From Candidatus Rokuibacteriota bacterium (lineage in GTDB: Bacteria; Methylomirabilota; Methylomirabilia; Rokubacteriales; CSP1-6), in assembly GCA_003221695.1 (NCBI GenBank), contig QHSX01000053.1, positions 16,740 through 80,739 on the forward strand: a stretch of DNA of 64,000 nucleotides. The letters are read 5' to 3'. Position 1 is the stretch's first letter; each line of letters opens with the position of its first letter. Under the pieces are notes generated by a model. It ran no database searches, had not been told where the DNA came from, and worked only from the letters and a program-made list of their open reading frames with translations. The translations under genes were made by a program, and so were the position numbers. Below are positions 1 through 10,117 of the stretch, piece by piece.

Positions 1-878
1 GTTATGACCGGGATCTGAAGGACGTCTTTGCCCTGCAGGACGAGGTGACCCAGAAGATCGTCGGGGTCCTCGCGGTGAAGCTCACCGTTCCGGAGAAAGA
101 CCGTCTCGGGAGAGCGCCCACCCGGAACCTCGAGGCCTACGACGCTGTCTTGCGCGGCCTGGAGTACCACCGGCGCACCACGAAAGAGGCGAATGCCGAG
201 GCGCGAAAGATGTACGCGCGAGCCGTGGAGCTGGACCCGGGGTACGCCATGGCGTACGCCGCGCTCGGGTGGACCCACTTGCAGGCGTGGCAGTTTCAGT
301 GGAGCCGAGACCCCGAGACGCTGCAGCGGGCCTTCGAGCTGGCCCAACAGGCCATTGCCCTCGATGACTCGCTGGCGGGCCCTCATGGCCTGTTGGCCCA
401 GGTCTATCTCTGGAAGAAAGAGCACCAGCGGGCGATCGCCCAGGCGGAGCGGGCCGTCCTTCTGGCCCCCAACGATGCTGACGGCTACGAGACCCTGGCG
501 GAAGTCCTCGCGTGGTCCGAGCGAGCGGACGAGGCCATCGGATACATCAAGCAGGCGATGCGACTCAATCCCCAGTATCCCTTCTTCTATCTGTGGACGC
601 TGGGTCACGCCTATTACCTGACCGAGCGGAGTGACGAAGCGATCGCGACCCTCAAGAAGCTGCTCGAGCGGAATCCTAATTTCGTGGCCGCCCACGCCTT
701 CCTCGCTGTCCTCTACGGCGAGCGGGGCCTCGAGCACGAGGCGCGATCCGAGGCGGCGGCTGCCGCGAGGCTCAACCCGCAGGCCTCACTGGAGAGCCTG
801 AGGCAGCTCGTGCCCTACAAGAATGAGAGGGACCTCGAGCGGTTCCTGGCCGCGATGCGAAAGTGGGGGCTGAAATGA
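1..878 (+). CDS. TPR-repeat protein, C-terminal part (5' end outside window)
   Basis: The reading frame is open from base 3 at the window edge, so the gene starts upstream and about 291 residues are visible. The first visible residues (YDRDLKDVFALQDEVTQKIV) match the linker found in bacterial proteins with an N-terminal adenylate/guanylate cyclase or DNA-binding domain followed by TPRs. At least five TPR-like helical pairs follow, recognisable by A..Y..A..LDP/LNP spacing. TPR arrays mediate protein-protein contact. The catalytic or DNA-binding half is not visible, so the exact class is unknown. An internal GTG at 45 is not the true start. It converges on the membrane gene whose stop lies at 880, with a 1-nt gap. 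Confidence 0.8.
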   Translation, partial: YDRDLKDVFALQDEVTQKIVGVLAVKLTVPEKDRLGRAPTRNLEAYDAVLRGLEYHRRTTKEANAEARKMYARAVELDPGYAMAYAALGWTHLQAWQFQWSRDPETLQRAFELAQQAIALDDSLAGPHGLLAQVYLWKKEHQRAIAQAERAVLLAPNDADGYETLAEVLAWSERADEAIGYIKQAMRLNPQYPFFYLWTLGHAYYLTERSDEAIATLKKLLERNPNFVAAHAFLAVLYGERGLEHEARSEAAAAARLNPQASLESLRQLVPYKNERDLERFLAAMRKWGLK

Positions 879-879
879 G

Positions 880-1563
880 TCAGAGAGTTCGGCCGGAGCT
901 GAGTGCGGGTTCGCGGCGGAAGGCGAACTTGTAGTAAGTGATCCAGGCGGTGATCAACGGCGTGCCGACGACGATCGGCCAGAGCCAGCGGACCGTGGTC
1001 GGCAGGAACGTGAAGTTCACCACGGAGAAGGCCGTGACGGTAGCGATGTAGGAGCCGAGCATCCCTTGCATGTGAGCGAACCACCACGCGTTGCGATCGG
1101 CGGGCGGCCACCCGAACCTCCAGAAGTCGAGCCCCGCGAGAATGATCCCAAAGACGCCGAAGACCACCGGGACGACGCCGACGCGCTCCCAGGCGGGGCT
1201 CGGCCGCACGATGCCCAAAATGGTCATCCCCGCGCTCGCCGCCAACATCACGACTGCCGCGGTCCAGTCGAGTGACAGCGCGCCCTGCCCTTCCCGCGGG
1301 CGCTTGCGGAAGAGCGCCCGGTAACCGTAAAAGGCCGAGTAGAAGCTAAACACGGCGAGGAGGGCGAGAAAAACCACGGGGCGCCAGGCGGCGAGGATGA
1401 CCGCCGTCACCGCGACGACCGCCATCGCCCAGAAGTAGACCTGGCCCCAGCGACGGTGGGTCCCGCCGCCCTTCGCCGTGAGCATCGGAATCGGCGCGAC
1501 GACGAGCGCGAGCGTGCCGGCCGCGACGTGGACGAGACGGATGGCGGCGATCATGGACTCCAT
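880..1563 (-). CDS. multi-pass membrane protein, DUF2306-like
   Basis: A 227-residue protein with about six hydrophobic segments, starting with a helix that contains a conserved-looking RLVHVAAG segment and followed by a THRRWGQVYFW loop. This His-containing arrangement resembles DUF2306-type integral membrane proteins of unknown function; the assignment is by pattern only. ATG codons at 1563 and 1554 are both possible starts. It is transcribed away from rnhB's neighbours and is separated from rnhB by 132 nt in which no clear signal was seen. Confidence 0.6.
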   Translation of the reverse strand: MESMIAAIRLVHVAAGTLALVVAPIPMLTAKGGGTHRRWGQVYFWAMAVVAVTAVILAAWRPVVFLALLAVFSFYSAFYGYRALFRKRPREGQGALSLDWTAAVVMLAASAGMTILGIVRPSPAWERVGVVPVVFGVFGIILAGLDFWRFGWPPADRNAWWFAHMQGMLGSYIATVTAFSVVNFTFLPTTVRWLWPIVVGTPLITAWITYYKFAFRREPALSSGRTL

Positions 1564-1695
1564 GGTGACTCCTACCTGCGCCCCGTGCGACGCGCGGTGC
1601 GCGCGCCGAGTCGCTTGAGCGTGACGAGGGTTTCTTCACCAGCGCCCCGAGGATTGCGAATCGGCTCGTGTTCGCCCGCTGCGCACACGCGGCGG

Positions 1696-2337
1696 TCAGT
1701 CGTCCTCCTCCAGCACGAACAGCTCGCCCTGACGCCACACCCCGGCGAACGAGCGCCGGTGGATCGGGCACGGCCCGTGGCGGTCGAGCGCGGCGAGGTG
1801 CTCGGGCGTCGCGTAGCCCTTGTGGCGGGCGAAGCCGTACGCGGGGAAGTCGCGATCGGCCTCGAGCATGATCCGGTCGCGCGTGACCTTCGCAACGATC
1901 GAGGCCGCCGCCACGCTCGCGCAGCGCCGGTCGCCGGCGACGAGGTTCCGCTGCGGGCAGGGGAGGGCGGGGAGGTTCACGAAGTCGGTGATGATCAGCT
2001 CCGGCATGACGGCGAGCCTCGCGAGCGCCTCCGCCATGGCCCGGCGGGTGGCCTGGAGGATGTTGATCCGGTCGATCGTCTCGTGGTCGACGACGCCCAC
2101 GCCGACGCTCACGGCGCGCTCCTGGATCAGCTGGAATAGCCTTTCGCGCTCGGCCGGTAGGAGGAGCTTCGAGTCGGCGACCCCCTTGATGCGCCGGTCG
2201 GAGGCGATGACGACCGCGGCGGCGACCACCGGCCCGGCGAGCGGCCCGCGCCCGGCCTCGTCGACGCCCGCGACCAGGGTGACACCGGTCCGCCAGGCCC
2301 GGGCTTCGTAGCGGTACGGCGCCGAGAACGGCGTCAC
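1696..2337 (-). CDS. rnhB: ribonuclease HII
   Basis: A 213-residue RNase HII, which cuts the RNA strand of RNA-DNA hybrids and removes misincorporated ribonucleotides. The catalytic first motif GVDEAGRGPLAGPV (residues ~24-37) and the DSKLL motif are intact, and acidic residues of the later motifs (ITDFV and RDRIMLEAD) are present. The start is GTG at 2337, 17 nt downstream of the rplS stop. It is the last gene of the ffh-rpsP-rimM-trmD-rplS-rnhB run, a common bacterial order (rplS-rnhB). Confidence 0.95.
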   Translation of the reverse strand: MTPFSAPYRYEARAWRTGVTLVAGVDEAGRGPLAGPVVAAAVVIASDRRIKGVADSKLLLPAERERLFQLIQERAVSVGVGVVDHETIDRINILQATRRAMAEALARLAVMPELIITDFVNLPALPCPQRNLVAGDRRCASVAAASIVAKVTRDRIMLEADRDFPAYGFARHKGYATPEHLAALDRHGPCPIHRRSFAGVWRQGELFVLEEDD

Positions 2338-2354
2338 GCCGGTGGGGTGGGGGC

Positions 2355-2729
2355 CTACGTGTCTTCGGTCGTGGTGGGGATCACGACGGCGCGCTTCTCC
2401 TTGAGCCTCGCCGCTTTGCCCGCGAGCCCGCGCAGATAATAGAGCTTCGAGCGCCGCACCCGGCTCCGCCGCACGACCTCGACACGCTCGATGCGCGGGG
2501 AGTGCAGCGGGAACGTGCGCTCGACCCCGACACCGTAGGAGATGCGCCGGACCGTGAACGACGCGCGAGCGCCCTCGCCGCGCCGCCGGATGACGATGCC
2601 CTCGAAGAGCTGCGTGCGCTCCTTCTCCCCCTCGACGACCTTGACGAGCACGCGGACCGTGTCGCCCGGCCCGAATCCCTCCCGGTCCTTCTTGATCTGC
2701 CCGGCCTCGACCAAGCGAATCGCATCCAT
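2355..2729 (-). CDS. rplS: 50S ribosomal protein L19
   Basis: A 124-residue L19, a component at the 30S-50S interface. The family signature is clear: [13 protein letters not shown] near the N-terminus, then [35 protein letters not shown] and [12 protein letters not shown] longer open frame runs to 2786, but it would overlap the trmD 3' end by 41 nt. ATG at 2729 begins the conserved MDAIRLVE sequence, lies 17 nt after the trmD stop and has a GACGAGG-type ribosome binding site just upstream, so it was chosen. Confidence 0.95.
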   Translation of the reverse strand: MDAIRLVEAGQIKKDREGFGPGDTVRVLVKVVEGEKERTQLFEGIVIRRRGEGARASFTVRRISYGVGVERTFPLHSPRIERVEVVRRSRVRRSKLYYLRGLAGKAARLKEKRAVVIPTTTEDT

Positions 2730-2745
2730 GACCTCGTCCCTTTCC

Positions 2746-3501
2746 CTAGGGTGCGGAGGCGTCGATCTGCTCCGGCGTCTCCCCACGCTCGAATCGTTCG
2801 ACGAGCCGCCGCTCGTCGGATGTCAAATCCGCGTCCTTCAAGAGGTCCGGCCGGGCCCGCCACGTGACCCAGAGCGCCTGCACCCGCCGCCACCGCGCGA
2901 CCCGCGTGTGATCCCCGGAGCGGAGCACCGCCGGGACGCGCGCGCCACGGAACTCCTCGGGCCGTGTGTACTGCGGCGGCTCGAGCAAGCCGCTCGCGAA
3001 CGACTCGCGCTCTGTCGCCCCCTCGGCGCCGAGCACCCCGGGGAGGAGCCGCGCGACCGCGTCGGTCACCACCAGCGCCGGCAGCTCGCCGCCCGTCAGC
3101 ACGTAGTCGCCGATCGAGATGAGGTCGTCGGCGAGCCGCTCACTCACCCGGGCGTCGACGCCCTCGTACCGCCCCGCAAGGAGGATCAGGTGCGTCTCGC
3201 GCGCCAGCTCCGCCGCGACCGCCTGCGTGAACGTCCGGCCCCGCGGGTCCATCAGGATGACGCGCGCGCCCGGTGTGGAGAGCGCGTCCACCGCGGCGAA
3301 CAGCGGCTCGGGCTTGAGCACCATGCCGCCGCCGCCGCCGAACTGGTAGTCGTCGGTGATCCGGTGCTTGCCCCCGGCGTAGTCTCGGAGATTCACCACC
3401 CGGATGTCAACGAGCCCGCGCGCCCGCGCGCGACCGAGCATCGACGCGTCGAGCACCGGCTCGACCATGCCAGGGAACAGCGTCACGACGTCGATCCGCA
3501 T
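2746..3501 (-). CDS. trmD: tRNA (guanine-N1-)-methyltransferase TrmD
   Basis: A 251-residue SPOUT-fold methyltransferase that makes m1G37 in tRNAs reading codons starting with C and prevents +1 frameshifting. The trefoil-knot SAM-binding motifs are visible: [13 protein letters not shown] (residues ~110-122) and [17 protein letters not shown] (~130-146). The N-terminus [12 protein letters not shown] is typical. It sits 7 nt after rimM and ahead of rplS, the conserved rpsP-rimM-trmD-rplS order. Confidence 0.97.
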   Translation of the reverse strand: MRIDVVTLFPGMVEPVLDASMLGRARARGLVDIRVVNLRDYAGGKHRITDDYQFGGGGGMVLKPEPLFAAVDALSTPGARVILMDPRGRTFTQAVAAELARETHLILLAGRYEGVDARVSERLADDLISIGDYVLTGGELPALVVTDAVARLLPGVLGAEGATERESFASGLLEPPQYTRPEEFRGARVPAVLRSGDHTRVARWRRVQALWVTWRARPDLLKDADLTSDERRLVERFERGETPEQIDASAP

Positions 3502-3508
3502 CCCGCGC

Positions 3509-4027
3509 CTACAGATCGAGCAGCCCCGCGGGCGGGCGGATCACCACCCGGCGCGCCGCGAGATCGACCTCGCTCACGATCTCCGGGACCGCCGGGATCA
3601 GATGCTCCCGCGTGTCGTCCCGCACGATCCACAGGTCCTGCGCCGGCGACCGCTCGATGCCGGTCACCCGCCCGACCTCCCGCCCGTCCTCCGTGAGCAC
3701 GCGGCAGCCCTCGAGCTGCCAGGGATAGAAGCGTCCCGGCCCGAGCGGCAGCGCCTCGTCCTCCGGCAGCGCCACGAGGCGTCCCACGAGCGCGGCCGCC
3801 GCCTCGGCGGAGGCGCACCCCTCGAGCGTCATCACGATCGCCGCGCCCTGCCGCCGCGTGCCGGTGATGCGGTACCGCTCGCGCCGGTCGTGCGCCGCGT
3901 CCCACAGCACACACTCCCGCACCCGCCCGAACCGCTCCGGGTCGTCCGTCATCGGCGTCACACGAACCTGGCCCGAGAGCCCGTGGGTCCGGGCGATGGC
4001 GCCGATCACGACGAGGCGGTCCTTCAC
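3509..4027 (-). CDS. rimM: 16S rRNA processing protein RimM
   Basis: A 172-residue RimM that binds ribosomal protein S19 and assists late 30S maturation. The N-terminal RimM domain begins [17 protein letters not shown] and the PRC-barrel follows ([18 protein letters not shown], then DLWIVRDD...[10 protein letters not shown]). The ATG at 4027 overlaps the rpsP stop by 4 nt (ATGA), which indicates translational coupling. The small KH-domain gene that often lies between rpsP and rimM in other phyla is absent here. Confidence 0.96.
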   Translation of the reverse strand: MKDRLVVIGAIARTHGLSGQVRVTPMTDDPERFGRVRECVLWDAAHDRRERYRITGTRRQGAAIVMTLEGCASAEAAAALVGRLVALPEDEALPLGPGRFYPWQLEGCRVLTEDGREVGRVTGIERSPAQDLWIVRDDTREHLIPAVPEIVSEVDLAARRVVIRPPAGLLDL

Positions 4028-4266
4028 TCGGCCTTCACGTTCGCCAGGAGCCGTCGCACGGTGTTCGACGGCTGGGCACCCTTGGCGATCCAGGCCTGGA
4101 CTTTCGCGCGGTCGATCTTCACGGTCGGCGGCTTGGTCAACGGGTTGTAGTGTCCGAGGATCTCGAGGAACCGCCCGTCACGCGGCGCGCGCGTGTCCGC
4201 GACGACCACCCGGTAGGTCGGCCGCTTGTTCGTTCCGGTGCGTCTCAGTCGAATCGAAACCGACAC
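4024..4266 (-). CDS. rpsP: 30S ribosomal protein S16
   Basis: An 80-residue S16 with the usual start ([21 protein letters not shown]) and the [10 protein letters not shown] motif. GTG at 4266 is the start, 4 nt after the ffh stop. It is the second gene of the ffh operon and overlaps rimM by 4 nt. Confidence 0.97.
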   Translation of the reverse strand: MSVSIRLRRTGTNKRPTYRVVVADTRAPRDGRFLEILGHYNPLTKPPTVKIDRAKVQAWIAKGAQPSNTVRRLLANVKAE

Positions 4267-4270
4267 GTCG

Positions 4271-5599
<1,329 letters not shown>

Positions 5600-5609
5600 G
5601 GAATTCCCA

Positions 5610-5638
5610 ACTTTACGGAATCACTTACACAATAGCAA
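5610..5638 (-). promoter_or_regulatory. putative promoter of the ffh operon
   Basis: On the minus strand a -35-like TTGCTA and a -10-like TAAAGT are separated by 17 nt. The -10 ends 10 nt before the ffh ATG at 5599, implying a leader of only a few nucleotides. This spacing resembles other promoter candidates in the window. Assigned by pattern only. Confidence 0.5.
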
Positions 5639-5750
5639 CCAGAAGGGATCGCGCAAGCAACGAAGCCGAGCGAAGTTCCCCCGGCAGTCCCGGCCGTGCC
5701 CCCCGAAGGATGTGCGGCGAGTCCTACGAATCGAGTATACTTTCGCGGAG

Positions 5751-6203
5751 ATGAAGACGTGGGGTGCAGGCATCCTTCTGGTATTCGCGACTCTGGTCGC
5801 GTTTACACCTGCGGCGGCCCAGGTGAAACCTGCCCCGGTGAAGCCTAAAATTGTGACCACCCAAGCGACACCGCCACCTTGCTCTCCCGGCAGCCTAGAT
5901 TTCAGCTGTTTCCCCGCTCCCCACCCGGCGATGCCGTGGGCCTTCTTCAACCCCAACGTTGGTGCGTGGGACTACGGCGCCGTCGTCCAGTACATTCCAG
6001 TCCCGTCGCAGCAGGTTGTGATCCAAGTCCCGGTCCTGGACACCGTGTCGCCTGAGACGCGCGCGCAGACGGTCGAAATCCCCGGCTACTACATCGCCGA
6101 GACCACGACCGGCTACTGGTATCCAGAGCGCTGGGGGCTCCAGCAGCCCAACGTCGGCGTCTACCAGTGGGTGAAGCTCCCCGCCGAGTTCCGCAGGAAG
6201 TAG
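5751..6203 (+). CDS. exported protein of unknown function
   Basis: A 150-residue protein starting at ATG 5751 with a clear Sec signal peptide: positively charged MK, a hydrophobic stretch GILLVFATLVAFT and an AAAQ cleavage region around residue 24. The mature part is Pro-rich at first and then Trp/Tyr-rich (GAWDYGAVVQYIPVP, GYYIAETTTGYWYPERW). No known domain was recognised. A TATACT element lies at 5736-5741, 9 nt before the ATG, and may be a -10 box, but no good -35 was seen. It converges with the Uma2 gene, with a 1-nt gap. Confidence 0.75.
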   Translation: MKTWGAGILLVFATLVAFTPAAAQVKPAPVKPKIVTTQATPPPCSPGSLDFSCFPAPHPAMPWAFFNPNVGAWDYGAVVQYIPVPSQQVVIQVPVLDTVSPETRAQTVEIPGYYIAETTTGYWYPERWGLQQPNVGVYQWVKLPAEFRRK

Positions 6204-6204
6204 G

Positions 6205-6783
6205 CTAGGGAAGCAGGTCGGCGACGGCGATCCGAGCCGTCGGGGCGCCGAGGGGCGAGACGGTTGTGCCGGGTTTCAGCACCCGCACGCTCTTGTACTT
6301 CCAGCCGTAGCGCGCTGACGCGGAGCTGACCGGCTGACGGTAGACCTCGAGGGCACGGCCCACGAGGTTGACGATCCAGTAGTCCTCGATGCCCGCCCGC
6401 GCGTAGAGCCCACCCTTTCGCCGTCGATCGAAGGCGAGGCTCGCCTGCGCGACTTCGACAACGAGCACCGGACGCGAGGGATGCTCGGCCAGATAGTCGC
6501 GCGGCGCGCCGCGCACGACGGTGACATCGGGCTCGGGCTCCGAGTCGTCGTCGAGGGCGACAGGTTCCAGTGCCCGGACCCACCACCCGGCCCCGAACGC
6601 GCCGCGCAGCGCCTCGACCACGAGCGCAGTCGCAGTCACGTGCGGCGTGTGCCGCGGCTCGCGGACGACCATCTGGCCGTCCACCAGCTCGATTGGCTCG
6701 TCCTCGTGGAGGACACCGAGCTCGACGAGTCGGTCGTACTCTTTGCGAGTCCAACGCCGCGTCCGGATCGGAAGCATGCTCAT
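6205..6783 (-). CDS. Uma2-family (DUF820) putative restriction-endonuclease-fold protein
   Basis: A 192-residue Uma2/DUF820 protein with a PD-(D/E)XK-like core. Family landmarks are the N-terminal WTRKEYDRLVELGVL, IELVDGQMVVRE, EPEPDVTVVRG, PVLVVEVAQASLAFDRRRK and the GIEDYWIVNLVGRALEVYR segment. The acidic D/E of the PDVTVV and VVEVA motifs are present; the trailing Lys/Arg is in DRRRKGGLYA. The biochemical role is generally unproven. It follows the cupin gene by 2 nt. Confidence 0.85.
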   Translation of the reverse strand: MSMLPIRTRRWTRKEYDRLVELGVLHEDEPIELVDGQMVVREPRHTPHVTATALVVEALRGAFGAGWWVRALEPVALDDDSEPEPDVTVVRGAPRDYLAEHPSRPVLVVEVAQASLAFDRRRKGGLYARAGIEDYWIVNLVGRALEVYRQPVSSASARYGWKYKSVRVLKPGTTVSPLGAPTARIAVADLLP

Positions 6784-6785
6784 GG

Positions 6786-7124
6786 TCAGTACGCCGGCGG
6801 CGCGTAGACGGTGACGAAGAAGAGCGGCGCCGCGCCGGGATTCCTGACGTGGTGGCGCGTGCCCGCCGGGATCATCACGAGCGCTCCCGGCCCCGCCTTG
6901 TGCTCCGCATCGCCGAGCCGCACGATCGCCTCGCCCTCCACAACGTACACGATCTGGTCGGCGTCGTGCACCTCGGGCGGCCCCGCGTCAGCCCCGGGCG
7001 CCACGGTCATCACGGCCGTCTGGCTCCGCGCCGTCTCCTGCAGGACGCGGAAGAACTGCCCGCGGTGGGCGAAGACGTCGACGACGCTCGCCGGCTCGTG
7101 CTCAGCGCGCCGTGGCGGCATCAC
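6786..7124 (-). CDS. cupin-domain protein
   Basis: A 112-residue single-domain cupin. The double-stranded beta-helix motifs are recognisable: GPPEVHDADQIVYVVEGEAIVRLG (residues ~49-72, motif 1) and PGALVMIPAGTRHHVRNPG (motif 2, His-His). Probable metal-binding small protein; substrate unknown. GTG at 7124 or ATG at 7121 can start it; either overlaps the 3' end of rpe by about 20 nt, so it is part of the same transcription unit. Confidence 0.8.
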   Translation of the reverse strand: MMPPRRAEHEPASVVDVFAHRGQFFRVLQETARSQTAVMTVAPGADAGPPEVHDADQIVYVVEGEAIVRLGDAEHKAGPGALVMIPAGTRHHVRNPGAAPLFFVTVYAPPAY

Positions 7125-7761
7125 GGATCGCCCGTACGGCCGCCGCCGGATCGGCGGCGCCGAAGATCGCCGAGCCCGCGACGAGCGTGGACGCGCCGTC
7201 GTTCGCGAGCGCCTTCGCGAGGTCGGCCTTCACGCCGCCGTCCACCGAAACATCGACGCGTCGGTGTCGGTCGCCGAGGAGCGCGCGGATGTCGCGGATC
7301 TTCCGGTGGGTGCTCGGGATGAACGCCTGCCCTCCGAAGCCGGGGTTGACCGACATCACGAGGACGAGGTCCAGATCGTCGAGGACGTACTCGAGGGCGT
7401 CTGGCGGCGTCGACGGGTTCAGCGCCACGCCGCCCCGCGCGCCGAGCTCGCGGATCTGGGCAAGGGTGCGCTGCAGGTGCGGGCAGGCCTCCGCGTGCAC
7501 CGTGACCATGTCGGCCCCCGCGGCCACGAACTCCGGGATGTAGCGCTCGGGCTCCACGATCATCAGGTGCACGTCGAGCGGCAGCCGCGTGCGCTTCCGG
7601 ATCGCCGCGACGACGACGGGGCCGATCGTGATGTTGGGCACGAAGCGGCCGTCCATGACGTCCACGTGGAGCTGGTCGGCGCCACCGGCCTCGACCCGCG
7701 CGATGTCGTGGCCGAGGGCGGCGAAGTCGGCGGAGAGGATCGAGGGCGCGATCTTGATCAC
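7102..7761 (-). CDS. rpe: ribulose-phosphate 3-epimerase
   Basis: A 219-residue TIM-barrel epimerase interconverting ribulose-5-P and xylulose-5-P in the pentose phosphate pathway. Diagnostic segments: IAPSILSADFAALGHDI, HVDVMDGRFVPNITIGP, DVHLMIVEPERYI, VLVMSVNPGFGGQAFIP and VDVSVDGGVK. A much longer frame is open upstream to 8073, but GTG at 7761 overlaps the rsmB stop by 4 nt (GTGA) and begins exactly at the conserved N-terminus, so it is the start. Confidence 0.96.
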   Translation of the reverse strand: MIKIAPSILSADFAALGHDIARVEAGGADQLHVDVMDGRFVPNITIGPVVVAAIRKRTRLPLDVHLMIVEPERYIPEFVAAGADMVTVHAEACPHLQRTLAQIRELGARGGVALNPSTPPDALEYVLDDLDLVLVMSVNPGFGGQAFIPSTHRKIRDIRALLGDRHRRVDVSVDGGVKADLAKALANDGASTLVAGSAIFGAADPAAAVRAIRDAATAR

Positions 7762-9197
7762 GGTGCTGTTATACCCCGAGTGAGCGACCGGCGGAAGCGG
7801 ACCGCCGTGAACCCGTCGGTGCCGTGGTGGTGGGGCAGGCAGCGGAGCGTGCCGTCCGGGTCGAGGGGAAGGGGAAACTCTCCGGGCGGGTCCGGGCGGA
7901 ACTCGGGGTGTGCCGCCAGGAACCCGCGCGCGACGTCGTCGTTCTCCTCGGGCTCGAGCGAGCAGGTCGCGTAGACGAGCCGGCCGCCCGGCTTCACCAG
8001 CGCCGCCGCGGCCTCGAGGATCCGCGCCTGGCGCTCGGCGTTTAGGGCGAGGTCGGTCGCGCCTCGCCGCCACTTTGCGTCGGGATTGCGCCGGAGGACC
8101 CCGAGGTTGGAGCAGGGCGCGTCGACGAGAACGCCGTCGCAGGCGCCGCCAAAGCGGGGAACCTGCGTCTCGACCGCGCCCTCGACGGGCTCGATGCTCG
8201 CGAGCCCGAGCCGCGCCGCCGCCTCACGCACGCGCGCGAGGCGCGCGGGCTCTCGGTCGAAGGCGAGCACGCGGCCACGGTCCGCCATGAGCTCGGCGAG
8301 GTGCGTGGTCTTGGTCCCGGGCGCGGCGCAGACGTCGGCGATCGTCTCAGCGGGGCGCGGCTCGAGGAGTCGCCCGACGAGCATCGACGCCTCGTCCTGG
8401 ACGACGAAGCTCCCGTCGGCGAAGGCTCCCCAGCTCCCCGGGGCGCCGCCGGGTTCGACCACGAGCCCCTCGGGCGCCCACCGGGCGGGCCGCCAAGCGA
8501 GGCCCTCCTCCGTGGTGAGGCGCGCGGCGAGCGCATCGCGCGAGCCGCGCAGGGCGTTCGCGCGGAGCGTGAGCGGCGGGCGCTCGTTCATGGCTCGCAT
8601 CAGGGTCTCGGCGTCCTGCCAGCCGAACCGCAGCACCCAGCGCTCGGCGATCCAGGTCGGGAACGAGCAGCGTGTCGCGAGCGCGTCGAGGGGATCGCGG
8701 GCCGGTCGCGGCTCGCGCTCGCGGACCCCGCGCCGCGCGAAGGCGCGGAGGACGGCGTTGACGAACGCCCTGACGCCGGGCGTCCCCGGTGCCAGGGCGA
8801 CCGCATCGTTCACGACGGCGAACGACGGGACGCGGTCGAGGAACGCGATCTGGTACGCCGCCATCCGGAGCAGCACGCGGACGCGCGCGTCGAGCGACTC
8901 GAGGCGGCGCCGCGAGTGCGGGCCGAGGATCCAGTCGAGGTAGCGCTGCCAGCGGAGTGTGCCGTAGACGAGCTCCATCGCGAGCGCGACGTCGCGCGGC
9001 GAGAGCTGCAGGGTCGTGAGCGCCCGGTCGAGCAGCACGTCCGGGTACGCGGCGACGGCCTCGACGCGCTCCAACACGTGGGCTGCGACCTCGCGTGCTG
9101 GTGAGGGACGTGTCGGCGGGGGGCGGGAGGGGTTCCTCCGCTCGGAACCCCACTCGCTCGGGACCCCTCCCGCCCCCCGCCTCTTCGCGCGTGTCAC
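7758..9197 (-). CDS. rsmB: 16S rRNA m5C967 methyltransferase RsmB (Sun)
   Basis: A 479-residue NusB-like domain plus Rossmann methyltransferase that methylates C967 of 16S rRNA. SAM-binding motif VCAAPGTKTTHLAEL and both catalytic cysteine motifs (DAPCSNLGVLRR and YATCSLEPEEN) are present. GTG at 9197 overlaps the fmt stop by 4 nt. Oddity: residues ~6-28 (Gly/Arg/Pro/Ser-rich) are encoded by a long inverted repeat at 9115-9181, and the family's usual N-terminus (AREVAAHVLERVEA) only begins after it. The insert keeps the frame. Confidence 0.94.
   Translation of the reverse strand: MTRAKRRGAGGVPSEWGSERRNPSRPPPTRPSPAREVAAHVLERVEAVAAYPDVLLDRALTTLQLSPRDVALAMELVYGTLRWQRYLDWILGPHSRRRLESLDARVRVLLRMAAYQIAFLDRVPSFAVVNDAVALAPGTPGVRAFVNAVLRAFARRGVREREPRPARDPLDALATRCSFPTWIAERWVLRFGWQDAETLMRAMNERPPLTLRANALRGSRDALAARLTTEEGLAWRPARWAPEGLVVEPGGAPGSWGAFADGSFVVQDEASMLVGRLLEPRPAETIADVCAAPGTKTTHLAELMADRGRVLAFDREPARLARVREAAARLGLASIEPVEGAVETQVPRFGGACDGVLVDAPCSNLGVLRRNPDAKWRRGATDLALNAERQARILEAAAALVKPGGRLVYATCSLEPEENDDVARGFLAAHPEFRPDPPGEFPLPLDPDGTLRCLPHHHGTDGFTAVRFRRSLTRGITAP
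9115..9181. repeat. long inverted repeat with conserved GAGTG loop, inside rsmB
   Basis: Arms 9115-9133 and 9163-9181 are 19-bp perfect inverted repeats of almost pure G/C; the 29-nt loop, read on the minus strand, carries GAGTGGGGTTCCGAGCGGA. Very similar loop sequences occur in the palindromes at 37741-37809 (in rsmE) and 40920-40978 (between hrcA and grpE), although the arms differ. The element is translated in frame as the N-terminal extension of RsmB. Confidence 0.75.
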
Positions 9198-10117
9198 GGC
9201 GTCGTGAAGAGGGCGCCGGGAGCCAGACGCGCGCCGCGCAGATAGTCGTCCCAGGACATCGGGCGGCGATTCTCGGGCTGAACTTCGACGGGCCGGAGTG
9301 CCCGTTCGCCGGTCACGATGACCACGCCGCTGTCATTCCGGACGAGCGTGCCGGGCGGCGCCCCGGACGGCGCGTCCACGGCCGCGGCGCGCCAGATCGT
9401 GAGCTGGCCGGTCGGGGCCTTGGCGACGGCGCCCGGCCACGCATTACACCCGCGGATCAGATTCACGAGCTCACGCGCCGGTCGCGCGAGGTCGAGATGG
9501 CCGTCGGTCTTCTTGAGTCGTGGCGCGAGCGTCGCCGCGTCGTGGCGCTGCGGTGTCGGCGTGAGCGTGTCGAGGCGCGCCAGCGTGTCCACGAGGAGCC
9601 CGGCGCCGAGCGCCGCGAGGCGCGCCGCCAGCTCGCCCGCCGTCTCGTCGACGCCGATCGGCGTCGTCGCCGACGTCAGGATGGGTCCCGTGTCCATGCC
9701 CTCGTCCATCTGGAACGTCGTCACGCCCGTGACCGTCTCCCCACGGATGATCGCCCACTGGATCGGCGCCGCGCCGCGGTATCGGGGCAGAAGCGAGGCG
9801 TGGACGTTGATGGAGCCGCGCGTCGGCACCTGGAGCACGGATTTTGGCAGGATTTGCCCGAAGGCGACGACGACGGCCACGTCGGGGCGAAACTCGGCGA
9901 GGCGGCCCGGCCACTCCGGGTCCCGCAGCCGCGCGGGCTGCACCACGGGGAGCCCGGCGGCGAGCGCGCGAACCTTGACCGGTGGCGGCGTCAGACGCCG
10001 GCCGCGATGCGCGGGACGGTCGGGCTGGGTGACGACCGCGACGACCTCGTGCAGGCGCAGGAGCGCTTCGAGGGTCGGGAGCGCGAACTCGGGCGTTCCG
10101 TAGAAGAGGACTCTAAA
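9194..10117 (-). CDS. fmt: methionyl-tRNA formyltransferase, no recognisable start codon
   Basis: The frame encodes a full-length enzyme of about 307 residues that formylates initiator Met-tRNA with 10-formyl-THF. The N-terminus reads RVLFYGTPEFALPTLEALL; the folate site has INVHASLLPRYRGAAPIQWA and the conserved MDEGMDTGPIL; the C-terminal OB-like domain follows. The codon where ATG is expected reads TTT (10115-10117), overlapping the def stop, and no ATG/GTG/TTG lies between the upstream in-frame stop and RVLFY. The first standard start (GTG 9946) would delete the N-terminal ~57 residues. A rare start codon or a consensus error is likely. Confidence 0.85.
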   Translation of the reverse strand, partial: FRVLFYGTPEFALPTLEALLRLHEVVAVVTQPDRPAHRGRRLTPPPVKVRALAAGLPVVQPARLRDPEWPGRLAEFRPDVAVVVAFGQILPKSVLQVPTRGSINVHASLLPRYRGAAPIQWAIIRGETVTGVTTFQMDEGMDTGPILTSATTPIGVDETAGELAARLAALGAGLLVDTLARLDTLTPTPQRHDAATLAPRLKKTDGHLDLARPARELVNLIRGCNAWPGAVAKAPTGQLTIWRAAAVDAPSGAPPGTLVRNDSGVVIVTGERALRPVEVQPENRRPMSWDDYLRGARLAPGALFTTP

